Shown: in pieces, positions 1-9,436 of the stretch
Numbering within the stretch: the first letter of the stretch is position 1
How the letters are laid out: every line of letters begins with the position of its first letter
Origin: Vulcanimicrobiota bacterium
GTDB taxonomy: Bacteria > Vulcanimicrobiota > Vulcanimicrobiia > Vulcanimicrobiales > Vulcanimicrobiaceae
Direction: 5' to 3'
Assembly: GCA_003151115.1 (NCBI GenBank)
Contig: PLWS01000002.1
Location: 744,001-808,000 of the forward strand
DNA: 64,000 bases
Program-made: the position numbers and the translations under genes
Notes under the pieces: model-generated
Told to the model about the DNA's origin: nothing
What the model saw: the letters and a program-made list of their open reading frames with translations, nothing else
Databases searched by the model: none

Positions 1-1
1 A

Positions 2-313
2 TGGTTTGACGCGGCAAGTGACATGGTTCCATGCCCCGGCCAGCCTCCGATAGCAACGCCGGCCGATGTCTGGCTGACGGCGCTGGAGCTGCTGCCGATG
101 CGCACCGACGCCGTATTTTTGCTGACAGGCAACAGGCAATCGCGTGTTTATTGGCAGCTCGACTCCGGAAGCATCGGAATGGGAAAGGACGATGGCTTTG
201 GACGCGTCGTGGCGCCGCTAGAAACTTCAGGGAGTGGAACGTACACGCTCCACTACGGACCAAACGAACAGAGTCTTGGCCAAGAGGTTTGCTTTCACGC
301 GTTTCGCCCGTGA
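2..313 (+). CDS. 3' end of an unrecognised protein (5' truncated by window edge)
   Basis: The reading frame is open from base 2 and ends with TGA at 311-313, giving about 103 residues. An internal ATG at 23 lies in the same frame, but the frame has no stop before it, so the gene most likely begins outside the window. The visible part is rich in Gly, Ser and Thr, with beta-like patches (AVFLLTGNRQSRVYWQL, GSGTYTLHYG). I see no catalytic motif, cysteine pair or membrane segment. It is followed 43 bp later by another exported beta-rich protein, which may be a functional neighbour. I do not recognise a family. Confidence 0.5.
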   Translation, partial: WFDAASDMVPCPGQPPIATPADVWLTALELLPMRTDAVFLLTGNRQSRVYWQLDSGSIGMGKDDGFGRVVAPLETSGSGTYTLHYGPNEQSLGQEVCFHAFRP

Positions 314-356
314 GGGCGCTCTCGTATCCAAATCCCAGCGCCGACACTAATGTTAC

Positions 357-2018
357 GTGATCGTGCTGCAGTCGCTTATAGCTAGTTTGCTTGCCGCGCT
401 GCTGCAAGTGCCGCCTTCGCCAACGCCGTTGCCGAGTGCGTCACCGACGCCCGTCGTCTCGCCGACACCGCTTGCTTCACCGACGCCCGTGGCGCAGTTG
501 AGCGCGCAGCCATTTGTGGCCGATCATTTGTATCCGGGCGGCGTGCTGTCGATCATGATCGCAAACTCGACCGGAACGATCAACGCGTCAATCGATAATC
601 CGATCGTGACGTGGAACGTCGACCAGAACGCCCACGTTGTCACCATCACAGCCGGTCAGACTCTCGGTCGAGCCGTCCTGACGATTTCAGATGGAAGCGG
701 ACAGCGCGTCCTCATTCCCGTTCGCGTTGCAGTCGACGCGGCCAAGCTCTTGTCGCAAACGCTGACGCTTCAGTACACGGGCAATCCCGTTGATCAAGGA
801 TGGCTGCAAAAAACCGTACAGCAAACGGTGCTGCGCAACATGCAGCTACAGCCCGGGGCCGCCCAGGCGCAAACCAATTTCAATCTTCCGGCGCTCGCGC
901 CGGGCAGCATCGGGGCGTTCGATACTCAGATTCAAGTGCCCGGCAACGACAGCTACTATCCGGTGAACGCCGTCGTCAACGTCAACCTTCAAAACGTCGC
1001 CGCGCAAGCGTTTACGCCGCCCGTACTTTTTTACGACGACGACCCGGAGCATATCGCCACCGAGGGCGTTCTGTACCGCGGGCATATCGAGCCGGGCGGG
1101 CCGGTGCGGCTGTACTACTACCACGACAACAACGCGCAGCCGCGCGATCTTGCCGTGGTATTTTCGGCGCCGTCGGGTTCTTCCACGGTGCAGTTGATCG
1201 ATGCGTCGGCCGGCCCGAGCATCGACGTAATGACGGTCGGCCACAACGTCACGCGCGACTTCCTCACCCGTAAACCGAACAACCAAGGGATCATCCAGAC
1301 GATCGTTCCTGGATCTCCGTACATAGCCGAGATAGTTGCGATGAAACCCTTGGACGGAGCGGCGGGAAATATCGATGTGAGCATTCTTTCCGGCAGCGCG
1401 CTCGACGTGGCGGTGCTCTCGATCGCGCCGAACACGCCGGACTCCGCAATTCCCGGATTGCTGGCGCAGGCCAAACTTCCGGGCGACGGCCATCACCGCA
1501 CGGGCGTCTTCAATGTCAGCGGGTACGCGCAGGACACGCTTGCGTACCGGGTTGGCGGCGACGACGTCTCGCTCGATTACGGCTTGCACAGCCCGCCGAC
1601 GCTCGAACCGCCGGATGGACGCGACTTCGGCGAGTACGGCGTGTGGCGTACGTTGAATTTTGCCGTCACCAATCCAACGGATCAACCGGCGACGCTCTAT
1701 CTCTACGAGCAGCCGATGGGCGGACCCGTGCGCAGCAGCTTCCTGATTAACGGCACGCCGCCATTAGCTGATATCCAGTGTGCCCGGGCCTCCGAACGCT
1801 ATCAGATCGCGCCGATCACTGCGCCGCCTGGAGCAATGACGATTCAACTCCAGACGATGACCGACGGCGGCTCGTTCTATCCGCTTGAGGTTGGCTTGAC
1901 CGCGACGCCCCCCTCGCCCGTCCCGCCGCCCATCTCGGCGCCGAATGGGTGCTTCCCCAAACCGCAGACGACGGCGACTCCAGCCGCGTCGCCGCAACCG
2001 GAGCCGACCGGCCGCTGA
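357..2018 (+). CDS. Exported Pro/Thr/Ser-rich protein of unknown function
   Basis: 553 residues from a GTG start. Residues 1-17 form a hydrophobic signal sequence (LIASLLAALLQV). A linker of repeated SPTP units follows to about residue 47, as in proteins that span a cell wall or periplasm. The bulk (50-515) is Val/Asp/Gly-rich and predicted all-beta, with Ig-like stretches. The tail from about 515 is again proline-rich (PSPVPPPISAP). There are no catalytic motifs and only two visible cysteines near the C-terminus, which could form one disulfide. It is probably a surface or periplasmic beta-domain protein. It sits upstream of a WYL regulator, but nothing shows that the two work together. No family is recognised. 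Confidence 0.7.
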   Translation: MIVLQSLIASLLAALLQVPPSPTPLPSASPTPVVSPTPLASPTPVAQLSAQPFVADHLYPGGVLSIMIANSTGTINASIDNPIVTWNVDQNAHVVTITAGQTLGRAVLTISDGSGQRVLIPVRVAVDAAKLLSQTLTLQYTGNPVDQGWLQKTVQQTVLRNMQLQPGAAQAQTNFNLPALAPGSIGAFDTQIQVPGNDSYYPVNAVVNVNLQNVAAQAFTPPVLFYDDDPEHIATEGVLYRGHIEPGGPVRLYYYHDNNAQPRDLAVVFSAPSGSSTVQLIDASAGPSIDVMTVGHNVTRDFLTRKPNNQGIIQTIVPGSPYIAEIVAMKPLDGAAGNIDVSILSGSALDVAVLSIAPNTPDSAIPGLLAQAKLPGDGHHRTGVFNVSGYAQDTLAYRVGGDDVSLDYGLHSPPTLEPPDGRDFGEYGVWRTLNFAVTNPTDQPATLYLYEQPMGGPVRSSFLINGTPPLADIQCARASERYQIAPITAPPGAMTIQLQTMTDGGSFYPLEVGLTATPPSPVPPPISAPNGCFPKPQTTATPAASPQPEPTGR

Positions 2019-2049
2019 CAGAGCGCCAATAAAATGGCACAATGAACTC

Positions 2050-3036
2050 GTGGAACGGCCCAGTGAGCCAAAGACCGTTTTGCTCGTGCGGCTCCTCAAC
2101 GCTATCGATGAGGGGCGTTTTTCATTTGAGGACCTGAAAGACCGTATCGCAGAAGGCGAGCGCCGCCCCAGCACGCGCAGCCTGCGCCGTTACCTCGCCA
2201 TCTTGGCGGAGGCTGGGTTTCCGTGGTACTGTGACCGCGCGGCCAACGTCTACCGTTTTGCGGGCGGCTACAGCCTCAAACGCCTCGAGCTGAACAGCAA
2301 CGAACTCTTTGGGCTGGTCGCGCTGCGTTCGATCGGCGCGACGCTGGGCGGCACGATCGGCTCGTATGTCGATGAAGTGACCGCGAAAGTCGTCGGCTCG
2401 ACCGGCACGGGAGTGAAAGAACGGCTTCAGACGCCGTCATCGATGGCCTTCAGGCTCAGCGAGATCAGGCTCGACGAACAAGGCGAACGTATTTTCGGCC
2501 TGCTCTCGTCGGCAGAACGCAGCTCGCGGAGCGTGCGCTTCACCTATCGCGATAAGGAAGGCGTACGCTCGAAGAGACTGGCCGATCCCTACGGATTCAT
2601 CGTGAGCTCGGGGCGCGTTTATTGCGTTGCGTACGATCGCACTCGCAAAGACAAGCGGACCTTTGCCGTCGACAGCATCTCGGACCTCAAGGTCACCGCA
2701 CAGACGTTCGTCAAGCCGGCCTCGTTCAACGTCGAGGAGTTTGCGGCCAGCTCGATCAGCGGCGTGCTGCACAGCGACGAAACCACCGAGGTGCGCGTTC
2801 GTTTCGCGCCGCGCGTAGCCAAGGCGGCGATTGCGGCGCGCGTCGTCGCAGACCGTGCGGTTTCGCGAGACGGCGACGGACCCGTGGAGATAACGTACAA
2901 CGTCGCCGACGTGGACGAGCTCGCGCGCTGGGTCTTGAGTTGGGGCGCGCAAGCCGAGATTGTCTCCCCGCCCCGCGCGCGCGAACGGATTGCGGAACTT
3001 GCGGGGGACATCTCAAAAATCTACGGGGGAAAATGA
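2050..3036 (+). CDS. WYL-domain transcriptional regulator (HTH + WYL)
   Basis: 328 residues from GTG 2050. The frame is open further upstream, but that stretch overlaps the previous gene and reads as Arg-rich non-coding sequence, so I chose the GTG just after that gene's stop. Residues 1-65 form a winged helix-turn-helix typical of DeoR/YafY-like WYL proteins (VLLVRLLNAIDEG, then TRSLRRYLAILAEAGF). A WYL ligand-sensing domain follows from about 150 (SVRFTYRDKEG, then ADPYGFIVSSGRVYCVAYD and RTFAVDSISDL). A C-terminal WCX-type extension ends in RARERIAELAGDISKIY. Members sense ligands such as nucleic acids or nucleotides and act as repressors or activators. The target is unknown, as no obvious defence genes lie beside it. 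Confidence 0.85.
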   Translation: MERPSEPKTVLLVRLLNAIDEGRFSFEDLKDRIAEGERRPSTRSLRRYLAILAEAGFPWYCDRAANVYRFAGGYSLKRLELNSNELFGLVALRSIGATLGGTIGSYVDEVTAKVVGSTGTGVKERLQTPSSMAFRLSEIRLDEQGERIFGLLSSAERSSRSVRFTYRDKEGVRSKRLADPYGFIVSSGRVYCVAYDRTRKDKRTFAVDSISDLKVTAQTFVKPASFNVEEFAASSISGVLHSDETTEVRVRFAPRVAKAAIAARVVADRAVSRDGDGPVEITYNVADVDELARWVLSWGAQAEIVSPPRARERIAELAGDISKIYGGK

Positions 3037-3040
3037 CGAA

Positions 3041-3060
3041 GCCCCAGATTTCTCCGGGGC
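3041..3060 (+). terminator. GC-rich stem-loop after the WYL gene
   Basis: GCCCC and GGGGC flank a 10-nt interior (AGATTTCTCC) starting 5 bp after the WYL stop codon. No U-run follows, so termination is uncertain. The rest of the 3061-3311 gap holds more GC-rich hairpin-forming sequence (for example CTCC/GGAG around 3100-3114) and two near-identical GTTTGAC blocks. I could not assign it to a known riboswitch. Confidence 0.35.
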
Positions 3061-3311
3061 CCCGACGTATTCACTCACCGGTCTTCGCCTGTTTGACTCC
3101 CGTGAAGGAGCCCCACTGACGCCGTACCCGGCGGTTTGACCGACTCACTCAGATTGCCGGTCATCCCGGCTATCGTCAACATGTTCCAGTCGCGACCGAT
3201 ACGTTCATCGCCCTTCGTTTTATCGAAGTGAATGGATGGTATCACGGCTCAAAAGTCGTATGCAAGGGGCTGATCGATGTATTCACAACGTTTCCACAAA
3301 AAAGTTTAGTT

Positions 3312-3818
3312 ATGCACAGACGTTCCACGGTTGGCCTCGTACTTATGCTGGTATTACTATCAGTTCCGGGCCGCGCGCAGAACATGTTGGGCGGACTTCC
3401 CGTCGACGGCATCCGCTGTGACTACGGGGAAGGCGCCGCACTGCACATCCACGCCAATCTGCAAATGTACGACCGCGGGCGCAAGAAGACGGTGCCTTCG
3501 AATATCGGGATTCCGATCGCCGCCGGCTGTCTGTACTGGCTGCACACACATTCCGACAACGGCATGATCCACATCGAGTCTCCCGTGAATCAGATTTTCA
3601 CTTTGGGACAATTCTTCGACATTTGGGCGGTGAACTTGAGCGGCTCGCAGGCGGACGGCCTGAGTGCCGGCCGCGGCAAGACCTTGCGCTTCCTGGTGAA
3701 CGGCCACGTGTGGACGCGCGACCCGAAGCTCATCCCGCTGCGAAATCACGAAACGATCGTGATCGAGTCCGGGCCGCCGTTCGCGCCTGGGCAAAAACCA
3801 AATTGGGGGCTCCTGTAG
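3312..3818 (+). CDS. Small exported His-rich protein heading the hut operon
   Basis: 168 residues from ATG. An upstream in-frame GTG (3228) exists, but the ATG start gives a clean signal peptide (MHRRSTVGLVLMLVLLSVPG, cleavage near RAQ at 21-23). The mature part has a His pattern that could bind metal: HIH at 45-47, LHTH at 77-80 and IHIES at 86-90. Similar uncharacterised exported proteins exist in soil bacteria, but I cannot give a function. It overlaps the start of hutH by 16 bp and so is probably co-transcribed with the histidine-degradation genes. A periplasmic role in handling histidine, metal or a His-metal complex is only a guess. Confidence 0.7.
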   Translation: MHRRSTVGLVLMLVLLSVPGRAQNMLGGLPVDGIRCDYGEGAALHIHANLQMYDRGRKKTVPSNIGIPIAAGCLYWLHTHSDNGMIHIESPVNQIFTLGQFFDIWAVNLSGSQADGLSAGRGKTLRFLVNGHVWTRDPKLIPLRNHETIVIESGPPFAPGQKPNWGLL

Positions 3819-5341
3819 CGTCCGCCGTCGAGCTCGACGGCCGGCACCTCACTCTCGAAGCCGTACGCGCGGTTGCCGTCGGCGGCGCCCAAGTAACGAT
3901 TGCCGCGGACGCGCGCCGGCGGGTTGCGGCCGCACGCCGTTTGGTCGACGAAAAAATGGCGCAGGGCGAAGCGATCTACGGCGTTACGACCGGCTTCGGG
4001 CGCCTCGCCCAGGTCCCAATCGCGCTCGCCGACGCCGAACAGCTGCAGTTGAACCTGGTCCGCAGCCACGCGGCCGGAACCGGACCGCCTCTGTCAGAGC
4101 GTTTTGTGCGCGCCGCCGGTGTGCTGCGCGTGAGCTCGCTGTCCGCGGGGCACTCCGGCATCCGCCAGGAGACGCTCGACCTCTTGGCCGAGCTCTTGAA
4201 TCGCGGCGTTACGCCCTACGTACCATCGCAGGGCTCGGTCGGTGCAAGCGGCGATCTCGCTCCGCTGGCGCACATGACGCTAACGCTCGTCGGCGAGGGC
4301 GACGCCTATTTCGGCGGCGAGAAGATGCCAAGCGCGCGCGCGTTGCAGCTCGCAGGCCTGGCGCCGATAAAGCTCGCGCCGAAAGAGGGGCTCTCGCTCG
4401 TCAACGGCACCGAAGCGATGACGGGGATCGCCGCCCTCTCACTGTTGCGCGCGGAATCGCTCATGGAAGCCGCCGACGTCATCGGCGCCATGTCGCTCGA
4501 GGCGTTTCTCGGAACGGATCGCGTGTTCGACCGGCGCATCAATGCGCTGCGGCCGCATCCGGGGCAGGCGGCGGTGGCAGACCACTTGCGTGCTCTGTTG
4601 AGGGGCTCGGAAATCATCGAATCGCATCGCGAGTGCGGGCGCGTTCAGGATCCTTACTCGTACCGGTGCATCCCGGTCGTACACGGCGCCGTGCGTGACG
4701 CTTCCGCCTACGCGCGCACCGCGATCGAAACGGAAGCGATTTCCGTTACCGATAATCCGCTGGTCTTTCCCGACGACGGCGAGTTTCTCAGCGGCGGGAA
4801 TTTTCACGGCCAGCCGGTCGCGCTCGCATGCGACGTGCTAAAAATCGCGCTCTCGGAGCTCGCTTCGATCAGCGAACGCAGGCTCTACCTGTTATTGAAT
4901 GCCGAGGAGCGCGGCTTGCCGCTCTTCTTGACGGGCCGCTCGGGATTGCAATCCGGGCTGATGATCGTGCAATACACCTCGGCCGCGCTCGTTTCCGAAA
5001 ACAAGGGATTGGCGTGGCCGAACAGCGTCGATTCGATTCCGACCTCGGCCGGACAAGAAGACCATGTCAGCATGGGCATGACCGCCGCGCTCAATTTGGA
5101 TCGCGTGCTCGACAACGTCGAAGGATCGCTCGCTTGCGAGCTGCTGGCCGCCCTTGCGGCTACGGATTTCCGGCGGCCGCTGCGTTCGGGAGCCGGAACG
5201 CAAGCCGCTTACGATACGGCGCGTAAAAGCATCGCCGCCTGGCGCGAGGATCGCTCTCCCGCGCCCGATATCGAGGCAGCCCGCGCTTTGATCGCGAGCG
5301 GCGAATTGGTCGGTGCCGCCGAAAAAGCTGCGCATACATGA
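3803..5341 (+). CDS. hutH: Histidine ammonia-lyase
   Basis: Converts L-histidine to urocanate and ammonia, the first step of histidine degradation in the cytoplasm. The MIO prosthetic group forms from A148-S149-G150 in [15 protein letters not shown]. Other family blocks are [11 protein letters not shown], the NGTEAMTG region and the C-terminal [15 protein letters not shown]. From the proposed TTG at 3803 the protein is 512 residues, the usual HutH length. The frame is open further upstream, but that part lies inside the preceding gene. No ATG or GTG near the expected N-terminus fits, so the start is the weak point. The 3' end overlaps hutU by 4 bp (ATGA), showing translational coupling. Confidence 0.95.
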   Translation: MGAPVASAVELDGRHLTLEAVRAVAVGGAQVTIAADARRRVAAARRLVDEKMAQGEAIYGVTTGFGRLAQVPIALADAEQLQLNLVRSHAAGTGPPLSERFVRAAGVLRVSSLSAGHSGIRQETLDLLAELLNRGVTPYVPSQGSVGASGDLAPLAHMTLTLVGEGDAYFGGEKMPSARALQLAGLAPIKLAPKEGLSLVNGTEAMTGIAALSLLRAESLMEAADVIGAMSLEAFLGTDRVFDRRINALRPHPGQAAVADHLRALLRGSEIIESHRECGRVQDPYSYRCIPVVHGAVRDASAYARTAIETEAISVTDNPLVFPDDGEFLSGGNFHGQPVALACDVLKIALSELASISERRLYLLLNAEERGLPLFLTGRSGLQSGLMIVQYTSAALVSENKGLAWPNSVDSIPTSAGQEDHVSMGMTAALNLDRVLDNVEGSLACELLAALAATDFRRPLRSGAGTQAAYDTARKSIAAWREDRSPAPDIEAARALIASGELVGAAEKAAHT

Positions 5342-6990
5342 AGACGCTCGCGCGAACGGTGCGCGCGCCGCGCGGGTCGGAACTCTCTTGCAAGGGCTGG
5401 CCGCAAGAAGCCGCGCTTCGCATGCTCATGAACAATCTCGATCCCGACGTCGCCGAACGTCCCGACGATTTGGTCGTCTACGGCGGCAACGGCCGCGCGG
5501 CGCGCTCGTGGGAGGCATTTGACGGGATCGTTCGCGCGCTGAAGCGACTCGGGAACGATGAAACGCTGTTGGTGCAAAGCGGCAAAGCCGTCGCAATCTT
5601 TAAGACGCACGCACGCGCGCCGCGCGTGCTGATCGCCAACGCGAATATCGTGCCGAAGTGGGCCGATCTCGAAACCTTCCGCCGGCTCGAAGCGGAAGGC
5701 TTGACGATGTACGGGCAGATGACGGCCGGATCGTGGATCTATATCGGCTCCCAGGGTATCGTGCAAGGAACGTACGAGACGTTTGCGGAGCTCGCGCGCC
5801 GGCATTTTGGCGGAACGTTGCGCGGACGGGTGTGCTTGACCGCCGGCGCCGGCGGTATGGGCGGTGCTCAGCCGCTGGCGATTACGATGAACGAAGGCAT
5901 CGCGCTGATCGTCGACGTCGACCCGCAGCGCCTCGAGCGTCGCCGCGCGTTGAAATATCTCGACCGCGTAGTATCGTCACGCGCGGAGGCGCTGCGCGAA
6001 GTGGAGGCCGCGCGTCGCGACGGGCGAGCCGTTTCGATCGGCTATGCCGGAAATGCGGGCACGGAATTTCCAGCGCTGTTAGTGGAAGGCTTGCGGCCCG
6101 ACGTGGTCACCGATCAGACGCCGGCGCACGACATGATCGGCGCTTACGTTCCCGCGGATCTTTCGGTTGAAGAAGCCGCCGAGCTGCGCGCGCGCGATCC
6201 GAAAGAGTACGAACGGCTAGCGTTTGCAACGGTTGCCGCGCACGTGCGCGCGATGCTCGGTTTCCAGCAAGCGGGCGCGATCGTCTTCGATTACGGCAAC
6301 AACGTGCGCGCGATGGCGCAGCGCGCCGGCGTCGAGCGCGCGTTCGATTTTCCCGGCTTCGTGCCGGCCTTCATCCGCCCGCTCTTTTGCCGGGGCAGCG
6401 GGCCGTTTCGCTTCGCCGCGCTTTCGGGTGACGCCGAAGACATCGCGCGCTGCGACGAAGAGTTGCTGCGGCTTTTTCCCGCCGACGAAGCGCTGCGCCG
6501 CTGGATTACGCTCGCGCGCGATCGCGTGGCGTTCCAAGGTTTGCCCGCCCGGATCTGCTGGCTGGCGTATGGCGAACGCGCGATCGCCGGCGTGCGCTTC
6601 AACGAACTCGTGCGTTTCGGCGAATTGCGGGCGCCGATCGTTATCGGCCGCGATCATCTCGACACGGGCAGCGTGGCCTCGCCATACCGCGAAACCGAAG
6701 GGATGCGCGATGGCAGCGATGCGATCGCGGATTGGCCGATCCTCAACGCGCTGCTGAATACGGCTGCGGGCGCACATTGGGTCTCGTTTCATCACGGCGG
6801 CGGCGTCGGCATCGGCTATAGTCTGCACGCGGGCATGGTCGTCGTAGCCGACGGTACCGATGAGGCGCGCGAACGGCTGCAGTGCGTGCTGACGACCGAT
6901 CCCGGGCTAGGCGTCGTGCGTCACGCGGACGCCGGCTACGAGACGGCGATCGAAACGGCCGACGCAAAAGGAATCGATTGGCGCTTTTAG
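5338..6990 (+). CDS. hutU: Urocanate hydratase
   Basis: 550 residues, the normal family size. It hydrates urocanate to 4-imidazolone-5-propionate using tightly bound NAD+. The N-terminus carries the family block [20 protein letters not shown]. The Rossmann region [16 protein letters not shown], the catalytic-region peptide [14 protein letters not shown] and the C-terminal [16 protein letters not shown] are all present. It starts at ATG 5338 inside the hutH stop, and its own stop overlaps the hutI start. It is the second enzyme of the hut operon. Confidence 0.96.
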   Translation: MKTLARTVRAPRGSELSCKGWPQEAALRMLMNNLDPDVAERPDDLVVYGGNGRAARSWEAFDGIVRALKRLGNDETLLVQSGKAVAIFKTHARAPRVLIANANIVPKWADLETFRRLEAEGLTMYGQMTAGSWIYIGSQGIVQGTYETFAELARRHFGGTLRGRVCLTAGAGGMGGAQPLAITMNEGIALIVDVDPQRLERRRALKYLDRVVSSRAEALREVEAARRDGRAVSIGYAGNAGTEFPALLVEGLRPDVVTDQTPAHDMIGAYVPADLSVEEAAELRARDPKEYERLAFATVAAHVRAMLGFQQAGAIVFDYGNNVRAMAQRAGVERAFDFPGFVPAFIRPLFCRGSGPFRFAALSGDAEDIARCDEELLRLFPADEALRRWITLARDRVAFQGLPARICWLAYGERAIAGVRFNELVRFGELRAPIVIGRDHLDTGSVASPYRETEGMRDGSDAIADWPILNALLNTAAGAHWVSFHHGGGVGIGYSLHAGMVVVADGTDEARERLQCVLTTDPGLGVVRHADAGYETAIETADAKGIDWRF

Positions 6991-8195
6991 TCCGCGCGGG
7001 AGCGATCGTCACCTGCGACACGGACGCTCCGCAAAACGGAATCACTTTCGAGCGACTCGGACTGATCCGCAACGGCTCGATACTAATCGATGATACCACC
7101 GGCGCGGTCATCAGTGTAGCCGAAGGCGCGGAGCGCCGAAGTCCTGAGCAAGGTCGAAGGGAGCGCGCTGAAAGCGCGCAAGTCGAAGGGGGCACGGCGG
7201 TCCTCGATTTCCCCAACTGCGTCATCGTGCCGGGATTTGTGGACGCGCACACGCATCCGTTTTTTGCCGGCATGCGCGCACCGGGGGAAACGATGCTGCA
7301 CACCGTGCAAAGAACGCGCGAGGCGCTCTTGGACCTATCCGTTTTTTGGGAAACCGTCGAAGGCCGCCTGAGATTGATGCTCGCGCACGGCACGACAATG
7401 GCCGAAGTAAAAACCGGTTACGTGTTGACGAAAGCCGGCGAACTGCAGCTTCTCGAGATGATCGAGGAGCACAAAGAAGAGCCCGGATTGCCGCGGCTAG
7501 TAGCGACGTTCCTCGGCGCACACGCTGTGCCGCCTGAATTTCCGGACGCGGACGCGTATACAGACTATCTGATCGCGGAGGTACTGCCCGAAGCTCGGGC
7601 GCGCGGTGCGGTGTACGCCGATGTGTTTTGCGAGCCCGGGTTTTTCTCGCCCGCGCAAACGCTGCGTTACCTGAACGCGGCGCACTCGCACGGTCTCCGG
7701 CTGCGCGCGCACTGCGACGAGATGTCTTACAGCGGCGCGGCGGCGACTGCGGCACAAGCCGGCGTGGACACCATCGATCATTGTAACTACATCCAGAAAG
7801 AAGATATTGAGGCGATCGTGGCGCGCGATATCGTAACCGTCGCTTGTCCGGCAACGACTGCGTACCTCGACCTTCCGCCATGCCCGGTGCGCGAGATTCT
7901 CGAGTGCGGCGGATACGTTGCCCTAGCCAGCGATTACAATCCGGGAACCTCGCCATGCTTTAACCTCCAAACCGTTGCGAACTACGGGCGCAGGCTCTTC
8001 GGATTGAGCGCGGCGGAAGCGCTCTATGGCGTGACGGTAGCGGCAGCGAAATCACTGCGCGCGCAGGCCGGCCGCATTCGCGCCGGCGAACCGGCCGATT
8101 TCGTCGCGCTGCAAATCGCGGCGCCCGAAGAGTTCGGCTGGCAGTTCGGAGGCAACTTGGCCGCAGCGGTCTTCCGCAGCGGCCGGCGCATCTGA
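6978..8195 (+). CDS. hutI: Imidazolonepropionase (with an in-frame repeat insertion)
   Basis: Hydrolyses imidazolone propionate to N-formimino-L-glutamate. Start TTG 6978 is supported by AAAAGGA a few bases upstream and gives 405 residues, as usual for HutI; longer versions would lie inside hutU. Metal-dependent amidohydrolase motifs: VDAHTHP (H91, H93), [26 protein letters not shown] and the Asp in ASDYNPGTS. Residues about 49-72 are encoded by a copy of a dispersed repeat (7120-7191) and are Arg/Glu/Gln-rich, unlike family members. They fall in the loop between the N-terminal beta-sandwich and the barrel, so activity may be kept. The stop overlaps the next gene by 1 bp. Confidence 0.94.
   Translation: MALLVRAGAIVTCDTDAPQNGITFERLGLIRNGSILIDDTTGAVISVAEGAERRSPEQGRRERAESAQVEGGTAVLDFPNCVIVPGFVDAHTHPFFAGMRAPGETMLHTVQRTREALLDLSVFWETVEGRLRLMLAHGTTMAEVKTGYVLTKAGELQLLEMIEEHKEEPGLPRLVATFLGAHAVPPEFPDADAYTDYLIAEVLPEARARGAVYADVFCEPGFFSPAQTLRYLNAAHSHGLRLRAHCDEMSYSGAAATAAQAGVDTIDHCNYIQKEDIEAIVARDIVTVACPATTAYLDLPPCPVREILECGGYVALASDYNPGTSPCFNLQTVANYGRRLFGLSAAEALYGVTVAAAKSLRAQAGRIRAGEPADFVALQIAAPEEFGWQFGGNLAAAVFRSGRRI
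7120..7191 (+). repeat. CCTGAGC/GTCGAAGG hairpin repeat, copy 1 (inside hutI)
   Basis: Contains GGCGC-gga-GCGCC, then GTCCTGAGCAAGGTCGAAGG, a second hairpin (AGCGCGCT-gaa-AGCGCGC) and another AGTCGAAGGG. The core matches the copies at 52718-52769 and, reversed, 42532-42606. It is translated in frame as part of HutI. Confidence 0.8.
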
Positions 8196-9436
8196 TGGGC
8201 GCGGTCATCGTTCGCGCGGCCCTCGCGCTCGTGAACGCCCAGGAGTGCGAGGACTTTTGCTTTGCGATCGAGGGCGAACGCATCGCCGCGATCTCGCCGT
8301 TCGAAACGCTGCGCGAACGCTTTCCGGACGCCGCCGTTCGTATGCACGGCGCCGGCGTTGCGATCGTCCCGGGCTTCATAAACGGCCACAGCCACGCATA
8401 CCAAATACTCTTGCGCGGAACCGGCGACGATCTGCCGTTTGCGCGCTGGCGAACGGAGGCGCTGTATAAAATCGTTCCCGGGCTTTCGCCCGAAGACGTG
8501 CGGCGGACGTTCGCGTCGGCGTTTCGCGAAATGCTGTCCTCCGGTGTCACGACCGTTGCGGAGTTTTTCTACCTCAACGGCAGGGGCAACGCGCATGCCG
8601 AGGCGGCCATCCAGGCCGCGCGCGAGACGGGAATCCGGCTGGTCTTTGCTCGCTGTTGGATGGATGCGCCGGCGGCGCCGGCCGACTTTCGCGAAACGGT
8701 CGAAACGGCGGCGGAGCGTACAGGCGAGTTGATGACGCGATTCCCCGATGCCCACGTCTGCGTCGCGCCGCATTCCGTGCACGGCGCTTCGCCCGAGATG
8801 ATTCGCGCGGCCGGGGAATTTGCGCGCGAAGCGGGCTGCCGGCTGCACATCCACGTCGCCGAAGCTTCATATGAAGTCGAACAGACCGTCGCGCAGCACG
8901 GCATGACGCCTTTGCGGCTGCTCGAGAGCTTAGACGTCGTGAACGAGCGTCTCGTCGCCGTGCATGCCATCTATATGGAAGAAGCTGAGAAGAAGATGCT
9001 GGCCGGCGCGAGCGCCGCGGTGATTCATAATCCGGTGACCAACCAGTATTTGGGCGACGGCATCTGCGATGTTGCCGGCTTGCTCGAACTTGGCGTGCCC
9101 GTCGGGTTGGGAACTGACGCCAATATAAACGCGTCGATTCTCGACGAAATGCGCGCGGCCGCGTTTCTCCAGAAGCTCGCGCACCATGATGCCGGCGCCT
9201 TCGATGCAGTCCGCGCTTTTCGACTGGGCACGTCGCTTGGCGCGCAGGCGCTCGGCATCGATGCGGGCGATTTTCGCGCAAGTTCGTACGCCGATTATGC
9301 GGTCATCGACTTGGAGCGGTTGAACCCGCCGGCCTCGCCGCTGATAAATGCGCTCATCTATCGCGCCCGTTCCGACGGGGTCCGCGAAACGTACGTCGGC
9401 GGAAAACTTAGAGCTGCGAGCGGATCGAGCTCATAA
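8195..9436 (+). CDS. Amidohydrolase, probable formimidoylglutamate deiminase (HutF-like)
   Basis: 413 residues of the amidohydrolase superfamily, HutF/TrzA/SsnA branch. Metal ligands are visible as NGHSHAYQ (H65, H67), the HIHVAE block, VHAIYM and GTDANINASILDEM. In a hut operon directly after hutI, the likely substrate is N-formimino-L-glutamate, giving N-formylglutamate and ammonia. The RGTG sequence after the first metal motif is also common in other aminohydrolases such as guanine or S-adenosylhomocysteine deaminases, so the name rests largely on context. No hutG (formylglutamate deformylase) is present in the window. It starts 1 bp inside the hutI stop. Its 3' end overlaps the convergent beta-lactamase-like gene by 29 bp. 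Confidence 0.75.
   Translation: MGAVIVRAALALVNAQECEDFCFAIEGERIAAISPFETLRERFPDAAVRMHGAGVAIVPGFINGHSHAYQILLRGTGDDLPFARWRTEALYKIVPGLSPEDVRRTFASAFREMLSSGVTTVAEFFYLNGRGNAHAEAAIQAARETGIRLVFARCWMDAPAAPADFRETVETAAERTGELMTRFPDAHVCVAPHSVHGASPEMIRAAGEFAREAGCRLHIHVAEASYEVEQTVAQHGMTPLRLLESLDVVNERLVAVHAIYMEEAEKKMLAGASAAVIHNPVTNQYLGDGICDVAGLLELGVPVGLGTDANINASILDEMRAAAFLQKLAHHDAGAFDAVRAFRLGTSLGAQALGIDAGDFRASSYADYAVIDLERLNPPASPLINALIYRARSDGVRETYVGGKLRAASGSSS

Noticed and set aside
846-1685. Long minus-strand open frame opposite the exported protein gene
   Set aside because: Arg/Val-rich composition with no motif, and it mirrors the codon pattern of the plus-strand gene with its signal peptide and beta domains.
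3308-3322. TTATGCACA, similar to a DnaA box
   Set aside because: Only one copy, overlapping a start codon; there is no cluster of boxes, no dnaA/dnaN gene and no AT-rich unwinding region.
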